Part shown: positions 8,885-17,737 of the stretch, piece after piece
Numbering within the stretch: the stretch's first letter is position 1
Layout of the letters: every line of letters begins with the position of its first letter
Source of the DNA: Streptomyces sp. SCSIO 75703
GTDB lineage: Bacteria > Actinomycetota > Actinomycetes > Streptomycetales > Streptomycetaceae
Assembly: GCF_036607905.1 (NCBI RefSeq)
Contig: NZ_CP144555.1
Span: forward strand, 1,984,001 to 2,048,000
Length of the DNA stretch: 64,000 bases
Direction: 5' to 3'
Translations under genes and position numbers: made by a program
The notes under the pieces: model-generated
Databases searched by the model: none
Told to the model about the DNA's origin: nothing
Seen by the model: only the letters and a program-made list of their open reading frames with translations

Positions 8885-8886
8885 GC

Positions 8887-9306
8887 TCAGGCCCCGGTCG
8901 ACTCAGACGAGGACTCGGCCTCGTCCTTCTTGTCGGCCTTCTTCTTCTGGGTGATGGCCTCGCCCTTGCCGGCGTCGTCGCCGCCGAGGGACTCGAAGGA
9001 CGGACGGGCCGCCTTCTCGGCCGCCTGGAGCAGCGGCGCCGGGGCGGGCTCGCCCTTGAACTTCTGCCAGTCGCCGGTCTTCTTGAGGATGGCGAGCACG
9101 GGCTCGGTCGGCTGGGCGCCGACGCCGAGCCAGTACGCCACGCGCTCGGCGTCGACCTCCATCACCGACGGGTTGTACGTCGGGTGGTACTTGCCGATCT
9201 CCTCGATGGCCCGGCCGTCACGGCGGGTGCGCGAGTCGGCGACGATGATGCGGTAGTGAGGCGAACGGATCTTGCCCAGACGCTTCAGCTTGATCTTGAC
9301 TGCCAC
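8887..9306 (-). CDS. rpsP: 30S ribosomal protein S16
   Basis: Ribosomal protein S16, a 30S assembly protein. The conserved core is [20 protein letters not shown] through [22 protein letters not shown], followed by an actinobacterial C-terminal extension rich in Ala, Lys and Glu. The GTG at 9306 is the start (139 residues), with AGGAG 11 bases upstream; upstream in-frame sequence is not S16. It is the first gene of the rpsP-khpA-rimM-trmD group. Confidence 0.95.
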   Translation of the reverse strand: MAVKIKLKRLGKIRSPHYRIIVADSRTRRDGRAIEEIGKYHPTYNPSVMEVDAERVAYWLGVGAQPTEPVLAILKKTGDWQKFKGEPAPAPLLQAAEKAARPSFESLGGDDAGKGEAITQKKKADKKDEAESSSESTGA

Positions 9307-9548
9307 GGGAGTGGGTTCTCCTGGAATTGACGTGGTGGGGCACGGCGGGACTGCCGCGTGGGGTTGCGGTACCCGAGTGCCCGATGGACGCGTCAGCCGG
9401 AGGAGAGAGGGGTCCTGTGCGGCTGTCGAGTACAGCTGGCCATTCTGCCACACCCGCTCGGGGGGTGTGGACGAGGGCGTCCGGGCAGCACGGAGGGCGT
9501 CCGGGCGCGGCCGTGACCGGCCCGGACGCCTCCGTCACCGCCGGCCGG

Positions 9549-9577
9549 CGGTCCGGCTGCCACGAGCAGCCGGACCG
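9549..9577 (-). terminator. Hairpin terminator after the SprT-like gene
   Basis: CGGTCCGGCTGC (9549-9560) pairs perfectly with GCAGCCGGACCG (9566-9577) around a five-base loop. It directly abuts the stop codon of the gene at 9578-10174. There is no T run, as is common for Streptomyces terminators. Confidence 0.6.
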
Positions 9578-10174
9578 TCAGCCCGCCGCGGCGCCGACCG
9601 GCTCGGGGATGCGGAAGGGCTTGCCGCAGCCGCCGCACATGATGGGCGCCTGGGCGAGGACCGACGGGACGACCCGGACGTTGCGTCCGCAGTCGCACAC
9701 CGCCTTGACGCGTACCCCTCCGCCGGAGGAGCCGTGGCGGGCGGCCGGCCCGCGGAAGCTGCGGGCGGAGTCGGCCGACGTCGCGGCGGAGTGGGCCTTC
9801 AGCGCGCGCTGGAGGCGTTCCATCGTCGGGCGGTAGCGGCGCTTCGCCTCGGGGGTGAGCGCGACCAGCGAGAAACCGCTGCTGGGATGCGGCTCCTCGG
9901 GGTGGTCGAGGCCCATCTCCTCGGCGATGGCCAGGAATCGTCGGTTGTGGTAGCGGCCGGCTCGGGAGGTGTCACGCACTCCCCGGGCTGCGGCGATGCC
10001 GTGGACTGCCTCATGGAGCAGTCGCTCGAAGGAGAGTTCGTGTCCGCAGGCGGACGACGACTCCCCGATCAGGGACTCCGGCGCGGCAAGATCCGGCAGC
10101 TCGGGGTGGTACCGCTGAATGTCGGCCCACGCCTGCGCCAGCTCTGCGGCGAGAACAGGTGGTGTCGTGCTCAC
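9578..10174 (-). CDS. SprT-like putative zinc metalloprotein
   Basis: A 198-residue protein with an HExxH motif (HEAVH, residues 54-58), a possible third ligand in GRYHNRRF (about H76), and a C-terminal zinc-ribbon-like set of cysteines (C160, C162, C180, C183 in VCDCGR and MCGGCG). This layout resembles SprT-like metallopeptidase domains, the group related to the DNA-protein crosslink protease Spartan. I do not know a confirmed function for this one. The GTG at 10174 gives MSTTPPVLAAELAQAW. It stands alone between rpsP and the unassigned block before ffh. Confidence 0.7.
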   Translation of the reverse strand: MSTTPPVLAAELAQAWADIQRYHPELPDLAAPESLIGESSSACGHELSFERLLHEAVHGIAAARGVRDTSRAGRYHNRRFLAIAEEMGLDHPEEPHPSSGFSLVALTPEAKRRYRPTMERLQRALKAHSAATSADSARSFRGPAARHGSSGGGVRVKAVCDCGRNVRVVPSVLAQAPIMCGGCGKPFRIPEPVGAAAG

Positions 10175-11302
10175 GTAATGACAACGAGCCGGAGTGCCGC
10201 TGTGTTCCTATTCCGGGCCATCCCAAATAATTTGCACGTACCCGTCAGTTGCCGCTGATGCGTCCCGACGAGGGCGGGTGCGCTGATCTGCGGAGAAGCC
10301 TCGCACCTGGTGGCAAGTCGGTGCGTAGTCAGGCGTACGCGCGGGCGCGTACCCCCTGTCCGCGCGCCGGGGTACGGACGGTCCGCCCCCACGCAAGGGG
10401 GGTTTCGGCCGGTGTCGTGGCGGGCGGGCGGCACCTCCGGCAGCACGCCCCGTGCACTCCCCGGGCACGCCCCCCAGCGCGCCGATGGGCGCGAGGCTAC
10501 CGGGTGTGCCGTCGGCATGCGCTCCCCGACCGCCCTTCTCGGCCACCGGTTTCCGGAGTTTGGTGCTCCGCGTCCGGAGCCCGCGCAACGGCGGTGCGGG
10601 CCCTGGCCGAAAGCGCCGTACGGGCGGCGCCGCGACCCGCTGTCACGGGCGGGCGCCGTGTTCCGGCCATCCGGTGCGGGGCCCGGGATCGTGCCACCCG
10701 GTGTGGCGTACGGGCCGGGCGGATGGCACGCCGATGACTTCTCGCCACGGGACGGACGGCGGGCCGACGCGGGCGCGCGTCGCCGCACGGGCCGGTGGGA
10801 CCGGGTTCCCTTGCCGCGGACGGTGGAGTCCGCCGCGGCGTACGAGGGCCGGAGCGTCGGCCGCTGCGGCGGCACACGGCGAAACCTGTCCGGTGCGGGA
10901 CGGGTGGGCTCTGGGCGGCCGGCTCGGCCGGGCGACTCTCGCTGGGCGGCTCGGCCGGGTGACTCCGCACCGTGGGCTCGACCGGACGGCTCCCCCCCGT
11001 CGACTCGGCCGGCTCGGCCCACCCCCTCCGGCCACACCGACGCGGGCGCCGCCCTACACGGGCACGCCGTACATGGGCGCCGCCTACACGGGCACCGCGC
11101 CGTACGCGGGACACGATCGGCCGTCGCCGGACCGTGGGGGCGACGGCGCACCCGGCGGCGGCCTGGTGCTGTCGCGGCTACGGCGGCACCCCGCCCCGGG
11201 GCCACCCGGCGCCGGACCCCGGCCGGCGCGCACGACCGCCCGCCCGCCGGTGCCCCTGCCGACCGCCCGTGGGCGGGGTCGCCCGAAGACGACCGGGGCG
11301 GG
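10175..11302. other. 1.1-kb block without a convincing gene, with degenerate repeats
   Basis: Frames are open on both strands but give Arg/Pro/Gly-rich strings without domains. Around 10905-11035 a degenerate unit recurs (CGGCTCGGCCGGGCGACTC at about 10919, CGGCTCGGCCGGGTGACTC at about 10947, then more diverged copies). On the minus strand it reads as repeated S-R/H-P-A/V-E-P. Around 11050-11110 a second repeat reads YTGTPYMGAAYTGTAPY on the plus strand. The block may be a decayed repeat protein or noncoding spacer. Confidence 0.5.
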
Positions 11303-12853
11303 TCAGCCCATGAACTTCTTGAACTCGTCCGGCAGCTCGAAGTCCTGGCCGCCCTGCTGCGGCAGCCCGAGGGCGCCCCCGCTCTGCGCCGCGGCGGCCC
11401 GGCGGGCGGCCTCCTCCTGCTCCTGCTGCTTGCGCTTCATCGGGTTGCCGGAGCGCTGCTTGCCCTTGGCCTTCTTCTGCTGCTTCTTCTGCCGGCCCGG
11501 ACCGCCGCCCATGCCGGGCATGCCCGGCATCCCCGGCATGCCGCCGCCCTGGGCCATGCGGGACATCATCTTGCGGGCCTCGAAGAACCGCTCGACGAGG
11601 TTCTTCACCGCGCTGACCTCGACACCGGAGCCCTTGGCGATACGGGCACGGCGCGAGCCGTTGATGATCATCGGGTCCTGGCGCTCGCCCGGGGTCATCG
11701 ACTTGATGATCGCGGCGGTGCGGTCGACGTCCCGCTCGTCCAGGTTGCTGATCTGGTCCTTGATCTGGCCCATGCCCGGCAGCATGCCGAGCAGCTTGGA
11801 GATCGAGCCCATCTTGCGGACCTGCTCCATCTGGGCCAGGAAGTCGTCCAGGGTGAAGTCCTGGCCCTTCTTGGACGCCAGCTTGGAGGCCATCTTCTCG
11901 GCCTCTTCCTGGCTGAACGTCTTCTCCGCCTGCTCGATCAGGGTGAGGAGGTCACCCATGTCGAGGATGCGGGAAGCCATCCGGTCCGGGTGGAAGGCGT
12001 CGAAGTCCTCCAGCTTCTCGCCGTTGGAGGCGAACATGATCGGCTTGCCGGTCACGGAGGCGATCGAGAGGGCCGCGCCACCGCGTGCGTCGCCGTCCAG
12101 CTTGGACAGGACCACGCCGTCGAAGCCGACGCCGTCGCGGAACGACTCGGCGGTGTTGACCGCGTCCTGGCCGATCATCGCGTCGACGACGAAGAGGATC
12201 TCGTCGGGCGAGACCGCGTCGCGGATGTCCGCGGCCTGCCGCATCATCTCCTGGTCGATGCCCAGGCGGCCGGCGGTGTCCACGATGACGAGGTCGTGGA
12301 CCTTGGCCTTGGCGAACTCGATGGAGTCATTGGCGACCTTGACCGGGTCGCCGACGCCGTTGCCCGGCTCGGGCGCGTAGACCGCGACGCCGGCCCGCTC
12401 GGCGACGACGCTGAGCTGGTTGACGGCGTTGGGGCGCTGGAGGTCACAGGCGACCAGCAGCGGGGAGTGGCCCTGCTCCTTGAGCCACCGGCCGAGCTTG
12501 CCCGCGAGGGTGGTCTTGCCCGCGCCCTGGAGGCCGGCGAGCATGATCACGGTTGGGGGCTGCTTGGCGAAGCGCAGCCGGCGGGTCTCGCCGCCGAGGA
12601 TGGTGACCAGCTCGTCGTTGACGATCTTGATGAACTGCTGTGCCGGGTTGAGGGCCTTGGAGATCTCGCTCCCGAGGGCGCGTTCCTTGACGCTCTTGAT
12701 GAACGCCCGGACGACCGGGAGCGCCACGTCCGCTTCGAGGAGGGCGATGCGGATCTCACGGGCCGTGGCGTCGATATCCGCCTCGGAGAGCCGGCCCTTG
12801 CCCCGGAGGGACTTGAACGTGGCTGAGAGGCGATCGGAGAGAGTATCGAACAC
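11303..12853 (-). CDS. ffh: Signal recognition particle protein Ffh
   Basis: Ffh is the SRP GTPase that binds signal sequences and 4.5S RNA and delivers ribosomes to FtsY. The 516-residue protein has the N domain (1-90), G1 GLQGAGKTTLAGKL (about 107-120), DLQRPNAVNQL, VDTAGRL, SKLDGDARGG and an M domain. The M domain carries GMLPGMGQIKDQ, the SRP-RNA motif region INGSRRARIAKGSG and a Met/Gly-rich stretch (GGGMPGMPGMPGMGGG), then a Lys/Gln-rich tail. The GTG at 12853 (VFDTLSDRL) is the family start. Confidence 0.95.
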   Translation of the reverse strand: MFDTLSDRLSATFKSLRGKGRLSEADIDATAREIRIALLEADVALPVVRAFIKSVKERALGSEISKALNPAQQFIKIVNDELVTILGGETRRLRFAKQPPTVIMLAGLQGAGKTTLAGKLGRWLKEQGHSPLLVACDLQRPNAVNQLSVVAERAGVAVYAPEPGNGVGDPVKVANDSIEFAKAKVHDLVIVDTAGRLGIDQEMMRQAADIRDAVSPDEILFVVDAMIGQDAVNTAESFRDGVGFDGVVLSKLDGDARGGAALSIASVTGKPIMFASNGEKLEDFDAFHPDRMASRILDMGDLLTLIEQAEKTFSQEEAEKMASKLASKKGQDFTLDDFLAQMEQVRKMGSISKLLGMLPGMGQIKDQISNLDERDVDRTAAIIKSMTPGERQDPMIINGSRRARIAKGSGVEVSAVKNLVERFFEARKMMSRMAQGGGMPGMPGMPGMGGGPGRQKKQQKKAKGKQRSGNPMKRKQQEQEEAARRAAAAQSGGALGLPQQGGQDFELPDEFKKFMG

Positions 12854-12998
12854 GGCGGCGTCGGTCCTCGGAGTCGGCGGCAGTCTGAGCGTCTTCCAGG
12901 GTATCGGGCCGCGCAAGCGATTCGGCCCTCGCGGGCGAGGTCGGTCCGGGCCCGCCGCGCCCCCGGGTTCGCAGCGCCTCCCCACCGCGCCCCGGGGC

Positions 12999-13338
12999 TC
13001 AGAGCACGTCCGCCCCGCGCGCTCCCGTCCGGACCCGTACGGCCGTGTCGACCGGGACGGACCAGACCTTGCCGTCGCCGAGCGTGCCGGTGCGGGCGGC
13101 GGTGACGACGGCGTCGATCAGCCGCCCGGCGTCCTCGTCGGCGGTGAGGACCTCGGGCGCGGACCTCGGGCGTCGGGCCGACCGTGTACCCGGCACCCCG
13201 TTGGATCTCGGTGTGGCCGGGCCGGCGGCCGTGGCCGTGGGCCTCCGTGACGGTGAGGCCGTGCGCCCCGAGGGCTTGGAGGGCGTTCCTGACCTCGTCG
13301 AGCCGGTGCGGGCGGACGACGGCGGTGATGAGCTTCAC
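12999..13338 (-). pseudogene. glnK: glnK/glnB PII protein with a +1 frameshift
   Basis: PII proteins sense nitrogen and ATP/2-oxoglutarate and block AmtB. Starting from the GTG at 13338 (overlapping the amtB stop) the frame reads VKLITAVVRPHRLDEVRNAL ... RGAGYTVGPTPEVRA. The C-terminal half, EVLTADEDAGRLIDAVV ... GDGKVWSVPVDTAVRVRTG, follows in another frame to 12999. The total is 340 bases, exactly one more than the 339 needed for the family's 112 residues plus stop. The extra base lies at about 13155-13170 beside a direct repeat (GCCCGAGGTCC twice). Y51 is kept but the T-loop is unusual (RRPGHTEIQRGAGYTV). It is either a real lesion or a sequencing error. Confidence 0.85.
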
Positions 13339-14684
13339 GCGGTCACCTTCCTGGTGTCGGCCCGCCCGGCCCGCGGGGCGCCCGGGGCCGTGGGAACGTG
13401 GTCGGCGCCCCCGCCGGCGCCGCTGAAGTCGTAGGCGGTCTCGGCGTGTTCGGCGCCGTCGATGCCGCTCTCCTCCGTCTCCCGCGAGACGCGCATGCCG
13501 AGGGTCCGGTCGAGGAGGAGGGCGAGGAGGGCGGAGGCCGCGAGGGAGTAGGCGAGGACGGCGAGGACGCCGGCGCACTGCTTCCAGAACTGGCCGAGCC
13601 CGCCGCCGTAGAAGAGGCCGGCGACGTCGGACTGGCCGGTTCCGGTGGCGAGGAGGCCGACGAGGAGGGAGCCGAGGACGCCGCCGACGAGGTGGACGCC
13701 GACGACGTCGAGGGAGTCGTCGTAGCCGAGCCGGTGCTTCAGGCCGACGGCGAGGGCGCAGAGCACGCCGGCGCAGGCGCCGACGGCGAGCGCGCCGAGC
13801 GGGGAGACGGCGCCGCCCGAGGGGGTGATGGCGACGAGGCCCGCGACGGCGCCGGAGGCGGCCCCGAGGGTGGTGCAGGCGCCGTGCCGCAGTTTCTCGT
13901 AGGCGAGCCAGCCCAGGACGGCGGCGCCGGTGGCGATCTGGGTGTTGACGAACATCAGGGCGCCGACGCCGTCGGTGTTGCCGAGCCAGGAGCCGGCGTT
14001 GAAGCCGAACCAGCCGAACCACAGCAGTCCGGCGCCGAGCATGACGAGCGGCAGGTTGTGCGGGCGCATCGCGTCGGTGCGGAAGCCGGCGCGGCTGCCG
14101 GTCACCAGGATCACGCCGAGGGCGGCGGCGCCGGCGTTGACGTGGACGGCGGTGCCGCCGGCGAAGTCGATGACGCCGAGGCGGTGGGCCCAGCCGCCGG
14201 CGCCCCAGACCCAGTGGGCGACCGGGAAGTAGACGACGGTGGCCCACAGGGTGACGAAGAGCGCCCAGGCACCGAACCTGACGCGGTCCGCGAGGGCGCC
14301 GCTGATCAGGGCCGGGGTGAGCACCGCGAACATCATCTGGAACACCAGGAACACCAGCACCGGGATGGTGGTGCCGTCCCAGAGGTCGGTGCGGCCGATG
14401 CCGCTGAGGCCGAGCCAGTGGGGGTTCCAGCCGATGAGGCCGGCGGTGTCGGTGCCGAAGGCGAGGGAGAAGCCGTAGAGCACCCACAGGACGGTGACGA
14501 CGCCGAGGCTGACGAAGCTCATCATCAGCATGTTGAGGGTGCTCTTGACCCGGACCAGGCCGCCGTAGAACAAGGCCAGGCCGGGCGTCATGAGCATCAC
14601 CAGGGCGGTGCAGACGAGCATGAAGCCGGTGTCGGCGGGCGAGAGCGCGGGGGTGTCCGCGGCGAAGGGGGTGGCGGGGGCCAT
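13335..14684 (-). CDS. amtB: Ammonium transporter AmtB
   Basis: A 449-residue ammonium channel of the Amt/Rh family with about eleven membrane helices. Recognisable segments are FYGGLVRVKSTLNMLMMSF, WVWGAGGWAHRLGVIDFAGGTAVHVNAG (the Amt signature), WFGWFGFNAGSWLGN and the twin-His region (VHVNAG and VGVHLVGGVLGSL). The C-terminal cytosolic tail RETEESGIDGAEHAETAYDF is where PII normally acts. A GAGGAGG ribosome-binding site precedes the ATG. A GlnR box lies about 110-150 bases upstream, so nitrogen control appears retained. Confidence 0.93.
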   Translation of the reverse strand: MAPATPFAADTPALSPADTGFMLVCTALVMLMTPGLALFYGGLVRVKSTLNMLMMSFVSLGVVTVLWVLYGFSLAFGTDTAGLIGWNPHWLGLSGIGRTDLWDGTTIPVLVFLVFQMMFAVLTPALISGALADRVRFGAWALFVTLWATVVYFPVAHWVWGAGGWAHRLGVIDFAGGTAVHVNAGAAALGVILVTGSRAGFRTDAMRPHNLPLVMLGAGLLWFGWFGFNAGSWLGNTDGVGALMFVNTQIATGAAVLGWLAYEKLRHGACTTLGAASGAVAGLVAITPSGGAVSPLGALAVGACAGVLCALAVGLKHRLGYDDSLDVVGVHLVGGVLGSLLVGLLATGTGQSDVAGLFYGGGLGQFWKQCAGVLAVLAYSLAASALLALLLDRTLGMRVSRETEESGIDGAEHAETAYDFSGAGGGADHVPTAPGAPRAGRADTRKVTA

Positions 14685-14794
14685 CGGCGCCTCCTCGTCG
14701 TTGGTGCGGCCCGTGCGGGCGCGAGGCGCGGCGGCTGCGGGCCGTCGCGTGTCACGAGCGTGACGTGGCGCCGTTTCGGCGGGCGCGCCGCGCG

Positions 14795-14830
14795 GTTTCG
14801 CGCGGGTGACGAAGGTGCCGCGGGTGTTAC
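14795..14830 (-). promoter_or_regulatory. GlnR box upstream of amtB
   Basis: On the minus strand the order is GTAAC-n6-GGCAC, four bases, then GTCAC-n6-GAAAC. This fits the Streptomyces GlnR pattern of GTnAC and GAAAC half-sites spaced by six bases. amtB is a known GlnR target in S. coelicolor. Binding here is inferred. Confidence 0.65.
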
Positions 14831-14966
14831 GGCCCGGTGAACAGGCGGGTGGCGGCCGGGGGGGGGGGACGCGAGCCGGCCGCGTCCGGCCTTCCGAATG
14901 ACTGGCATGGGGGAGCCGAGTCGGGCAGTTCGGGAGGGCCGGCCGCGGCCGGGGTCTGGGGGTGGG

Positions 14967-16466
14967 TCAGACCGCCTCGGCGGTCTCCGGCAGTTCGACG
15001 GCGAGCCGTTCGGTGAGGTCGATGACCTCGCCGAGTTCGCCGAAGTCGCGTACGGCGGTGTCGACGGTCTTGCGGATGCGGGTGTTGACGCGTTCGGAGC
15101 GGACCTTCTTGGCGATGGCCATGGCCTCGGCGGCGAGCACGGTGCTCTGCTCGGGCTCCCGGCGCAGCAGGTGGACGGTGGCCATGCCGATCAGGTTGAG
15201 CGCGTAGGAACGCTGGTGTTCCTCGTCCTGGGCGAACAGTTCGACGGCGCGGCTCATCAGCGGTTCGGCGAGGGAGGCGTAGGTGGGGCTGCGGCCGGCG
15301 ACGTAGGCGAGGTCGCGGAAGGAGTGGGAGTTCTCGCCGTGCAGTTCGGCCTCGGAGAAGAAGCGGATCCAGTCCGGGTCGGGCTCGTCCCATTCGGCGA
15401 CGTCGGTGAAGGTGTCCTCGGCCATGCGGACCGCGCGCTTGCACCGGCCGGGCTGGCCCATGTTGGCGTAGGCGCGGGCCTCCATCGCGTAGAGCATCGA
15501 CTGGATGCGGGGGCTCGCGCAGTCCCGGCTGCCGTACTGGGCGAGGTGGATCAGCTCCAGCGCGTCCTCGGGCCGGCCGAGGTGGATCATCTGCCGGCTC
15601 ATGCTGGAGAGGATGTACGAGCCGAGCGGCCGGTCCCCGGCCTCCTTGGCGGCGTGCAGGGCGAGGACGAAGTACTTCTGCGCGGTGGGCTGGAGGCCCA
15701 CGTCGTACGACATCCAGCCGGCCAGTTCGGCGAGTTCGGCGGCGACCTTGAAGAGCTTGGCGCGGATGGCGTCCGGCTGGGACTCCTGGAGCAGGTCGGT
15801 GACCTCGTGGAGCTGGCCGACGACCGCCTTGCGGCGCAGGCCGCCGCCGCACTGGGCGTCCCAGCGCCGGAACATCACGGCGGTGGACTCCAGCAGGTCC
15901 AGCTCCGGCGCGGAGAGCCGGCCGCGCGGGACCTCGGCGGAGAGGGGCTCGGGCTCGGCGGGGGCCGGGGGCGAGGGGACCAGCCAGCGCTGCATGGGCT
16001 CGATCAGGGACGGCCCCGCGGACAGGGCCAGGGAGGTCCCGAGGAAGCCGCGCCGGGCCAGCATGAGGTCGCTGCGGGAGAACTCGCTGAGCAGGGCCAC
16101 GGTCTGGGGGCCGGTCCAGGGCAGGTCGACGCCGGTCGTGGAGGGGGTGGGGCGGGTGGTGCGCAGGCCCAGGTCCTCGACGGCGACGACGACGCCGAAC
16201 CGTTCGGAGAACAGCTCGGAGAGGATGCGCGGGATGGGTTCGCGCGGGTTCTCGCCGTCGAGCCAGCGGCGCACCCGTGAGGTGTCGGTGGAGATGTGGT
16301 TGGCGCCGAGCCGGCGCGCACGCCGGTTCACCTGCCGGGCCAGCTCGCCCTTGGACCAGCCGCTGCGCACGAACCACGAGGTGAGCAGCTCGTTGGGGCG
16401 CTTCTCGGCGGGCGCGGGACTCCCCGGACTCCCCGCGCTCGTCCCGCTTCCGCCGTTGCCGCTCAC
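14967..16466 (-). CDS. nsdA: NsdA, negative regulator of Streptomyces differentiation
   Basis: A 499-residue protein matching NsdA, whose loss in S. coelicolor increases antibiotic production and sporulation. The N-terminal part has an HTH-like region (KGELARQVNRRARRLGANHISTDTSRVRRWLDG) and the rest is helical and repeat-rich, TPR-like (for example AEDTFTDVAEWDEPD, YALNLIGMATVHLLRREPEQS). The start is the GTG at 16466 (VSGNGGSGTSAG), which has GGGATGGGGG upstream; a further upstream ATG gives residues not typical of the family. The gene is monocistronic between amtB and a divergent PrimPol-like gene. Confidence 0.88.
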   Translation of the reverse strand: MSGNGGSGTSAGSPGSPAPAEKRPNELLTSWFVRSGWSKGELARQVNRRARRLGANHISTDTSRVRRWLDGENPREPIPRILSELFSERFGVVVAVEDLGLRTTRPTPSTTGVDLPWTGPQTVALLSEFSRSDLMLARRGFLGTSLALSAGPSLIEPMQRWLVPSPPAPAEPEPLSAEVPRGRLSAPELDLLESTAVMFRRWDAQCGGGLRRKAVVGQLHEVTDLLQESQPDAIRAKLFKVAAELAELAGWMSYDVGLQPTAQKYFVLALHAAKEAGDRPLGSYILSSMSRQMIHLGRPEDALELIHLAQYGSRDCASPRIQSMLYAMEARAYANMGQPGRCKRAVRMAEDTFTDVAEWDEPDPDWIRFFSEAELHGENSHSFRDLAYVAGRSPTYASLAEPLMSRAVELFAQDEEHQRSYALNLIGMATVHLLRREPEQSTVLAAEAMAIAKKVRSERVNTRIRKTVDTAVRDFGELGEVIDLTERLAVELPETAEAV

Positions 16467-16910
16467 TGGAACGCCCCCATCCCTGAGACCACCTGTCGCC
16501 GAGTGCGCCAAGCCTTATCAGAATGCCGGTGTCGGCGACCCTCTGTCCGGTGTTCGTCACCCTTCGAACAGGGAGTCGACTTGCCTCCGGCATACCCTTC
16601 CGTGCATGTGCCCCAAGGCGTCGTGCACTCAAAGTAATCCTACGATCACCCGTCCAGCCATGGGGATTCCATAAACGCCACCATTCGCCACCCCTTCGAA
16701 TGAACACCGGTCAGGCTGCCCACGATTGACTTGACACAGGCCAACCGGGAGTCGGTGCAAGGGTGCACGCCGGGGCGCGCACCGGCAAGCGCACTCCCGG
16801 ACACACGCCAAGGCGCTGCATGAACCGCGCCACACCGGGGAGTTGGAGACAGAGAGTCACGTTTCGCGTCCGCTGCGTAACCGACGCCGCGTCGGACCGT
16901 TGGAGGGGGC
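16467..16910. other. Divergent intergenic region nsdA / PrimPol-like gene
   Basis: This 444-base spacer must hold promoters for two divergent genes. It is less G+C-rich around 16630-16745. A TTGACTTGACAC run occurs at about 16727-16738 on the plus strand, but no good -10 is visible at the right distance. No gene or hairpin was identified. Confidence 0.5.
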
Positions 16911-17576
16911 ATGGGCTTCACGATCGGCAGCAGTCGGGCGATGCGCGACATCCGGTCCGGCGCGCGGCGCCGCGGACGCACCTCGGAGGGCACGGCCGTG
17001 GCCGAGTTCACCGGGCTGTGGGGCTGGGACGTCGTGCCAGGGGCACGGGCCGCCGCGGGCGCCTGCTCCTGCGGCCGGCCGGACTGTCCGGCTCCGGGCG
17101 CGCATCCGCTGGACTTCGCCCCGGAGGTGCCGGCGGGCGCGACGCTGGGCGAGGCGGGCGAGGCGTGGGCACGGTTCCCGGGGGCGGCGGTGATGCTCCC
17201 GGTGGGACGGACCTTCGACGTGATCGAGGTGGCCGAGGCCGCCGGGCGCCGGGCGCTGGCGCGGCTGGAGCGCATGGGGCTGCCGCTCGGCCCGGTCGCC
17301 GTGACCCCGCAGGGCCGCGCCCAGTTCTTCGTCGCCCCCGGCGCCGCGGCCGAGCTGCCCCGGCTCCTGTACCGGATGGGCTGGGACGACCCGTCCGCCC
17401 TCGACCTGCGCGGCCTCGGCCCGGGGACGTACCTGACGGCGCCGCCCTCCGACCGGGGCGGCAAGGGCCCGGCCCGCTGGCTGCGCGCCCCGGCGCTCGA
17501 CGCGACGAGCCGCCCCCCGGCGGCCCGGCTGCTGCTGGGCACCCTGGCCTACGTGGCCCACCGCTGCTGGGCGTAG
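16911..17576 (+). CDS. Bifunctional DNA primase/polymerase-like (AEP/PrimPol N-terminal) protein
   Basis: A 221-residue protein resembling the stand-alone PrimPol N-terminal domain common in Streptomyces. It has GWDVVPGARAA, a cysteine motif CSCGRPDCPAPGAHPL (about 52-67), WARFPGAAVMLPVGRTFDVIEV, and a closing block GPGTYLTAPPSD. Full PrimPol catalysis needs acidic metal ligands; only FDVIEV is a candidate and I cannot confirm activity. The ATG has GGAGGGGG directly upstream. Orthologues sit between ftsY and nsdA in Streptomyces. Confidence 0.75.
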   Translation: MGFTIGSSRAMRDIRSGARRRGRTSEGTAVAEFTGLWGWDVVPGARAAAGACSCGRPDCPAPGAHPLDFAPEVPAGATLGEAGEAWARFPGAAVMLPVGRTFDVIEVAEAAGRRALARLERMGLPLGPVAVTPQGRAQFFVAPGAAAELPRLLYRMGWDDPSALDLRGLGPGTYLTAPPSDRGGKGPARWLRAPALDATSRPPAARLLLGTLAYVAHRCWA

Positions 17577-17667
17577 GCGGCCCCCGCCCTGCCGGGCACC
17601 CCGCACCCCGCGGGCGGCCCGCCTCCGCTCCCCCGGTGCCCGGGTCCCCTGCCGGCCGCCCCATGAC

Positions 17668-17707
17668 GAAGCGCCCGTCCCCGACTGCACCTCGGGGGCG
17701 GGCGCTT
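17668..17707. terminator. Bidirectional terminator between convergent genes
   Basis: GAAGCGCCCGTCCCCGA (17668-17684) pairs with TCGGGGGCGGGCGCTTC (ending 17707), a long near-perfect stem with a short loop. It lies between the PrimPol-like gene (+) and ftsY (-), both of which end toward it. Confidence 0.75.
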
Positions 17708-17737
17708 CCCTCGTCCGCGGATCTCGTCCGCTGCTTC

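Noticed and set aside
10310..12826. 838-codon plus-strand frame across the ffh gene
   Set aside because: Its second half is the exact antisense of ffh and its first half is low-complexity; no start signal or domain supports it.
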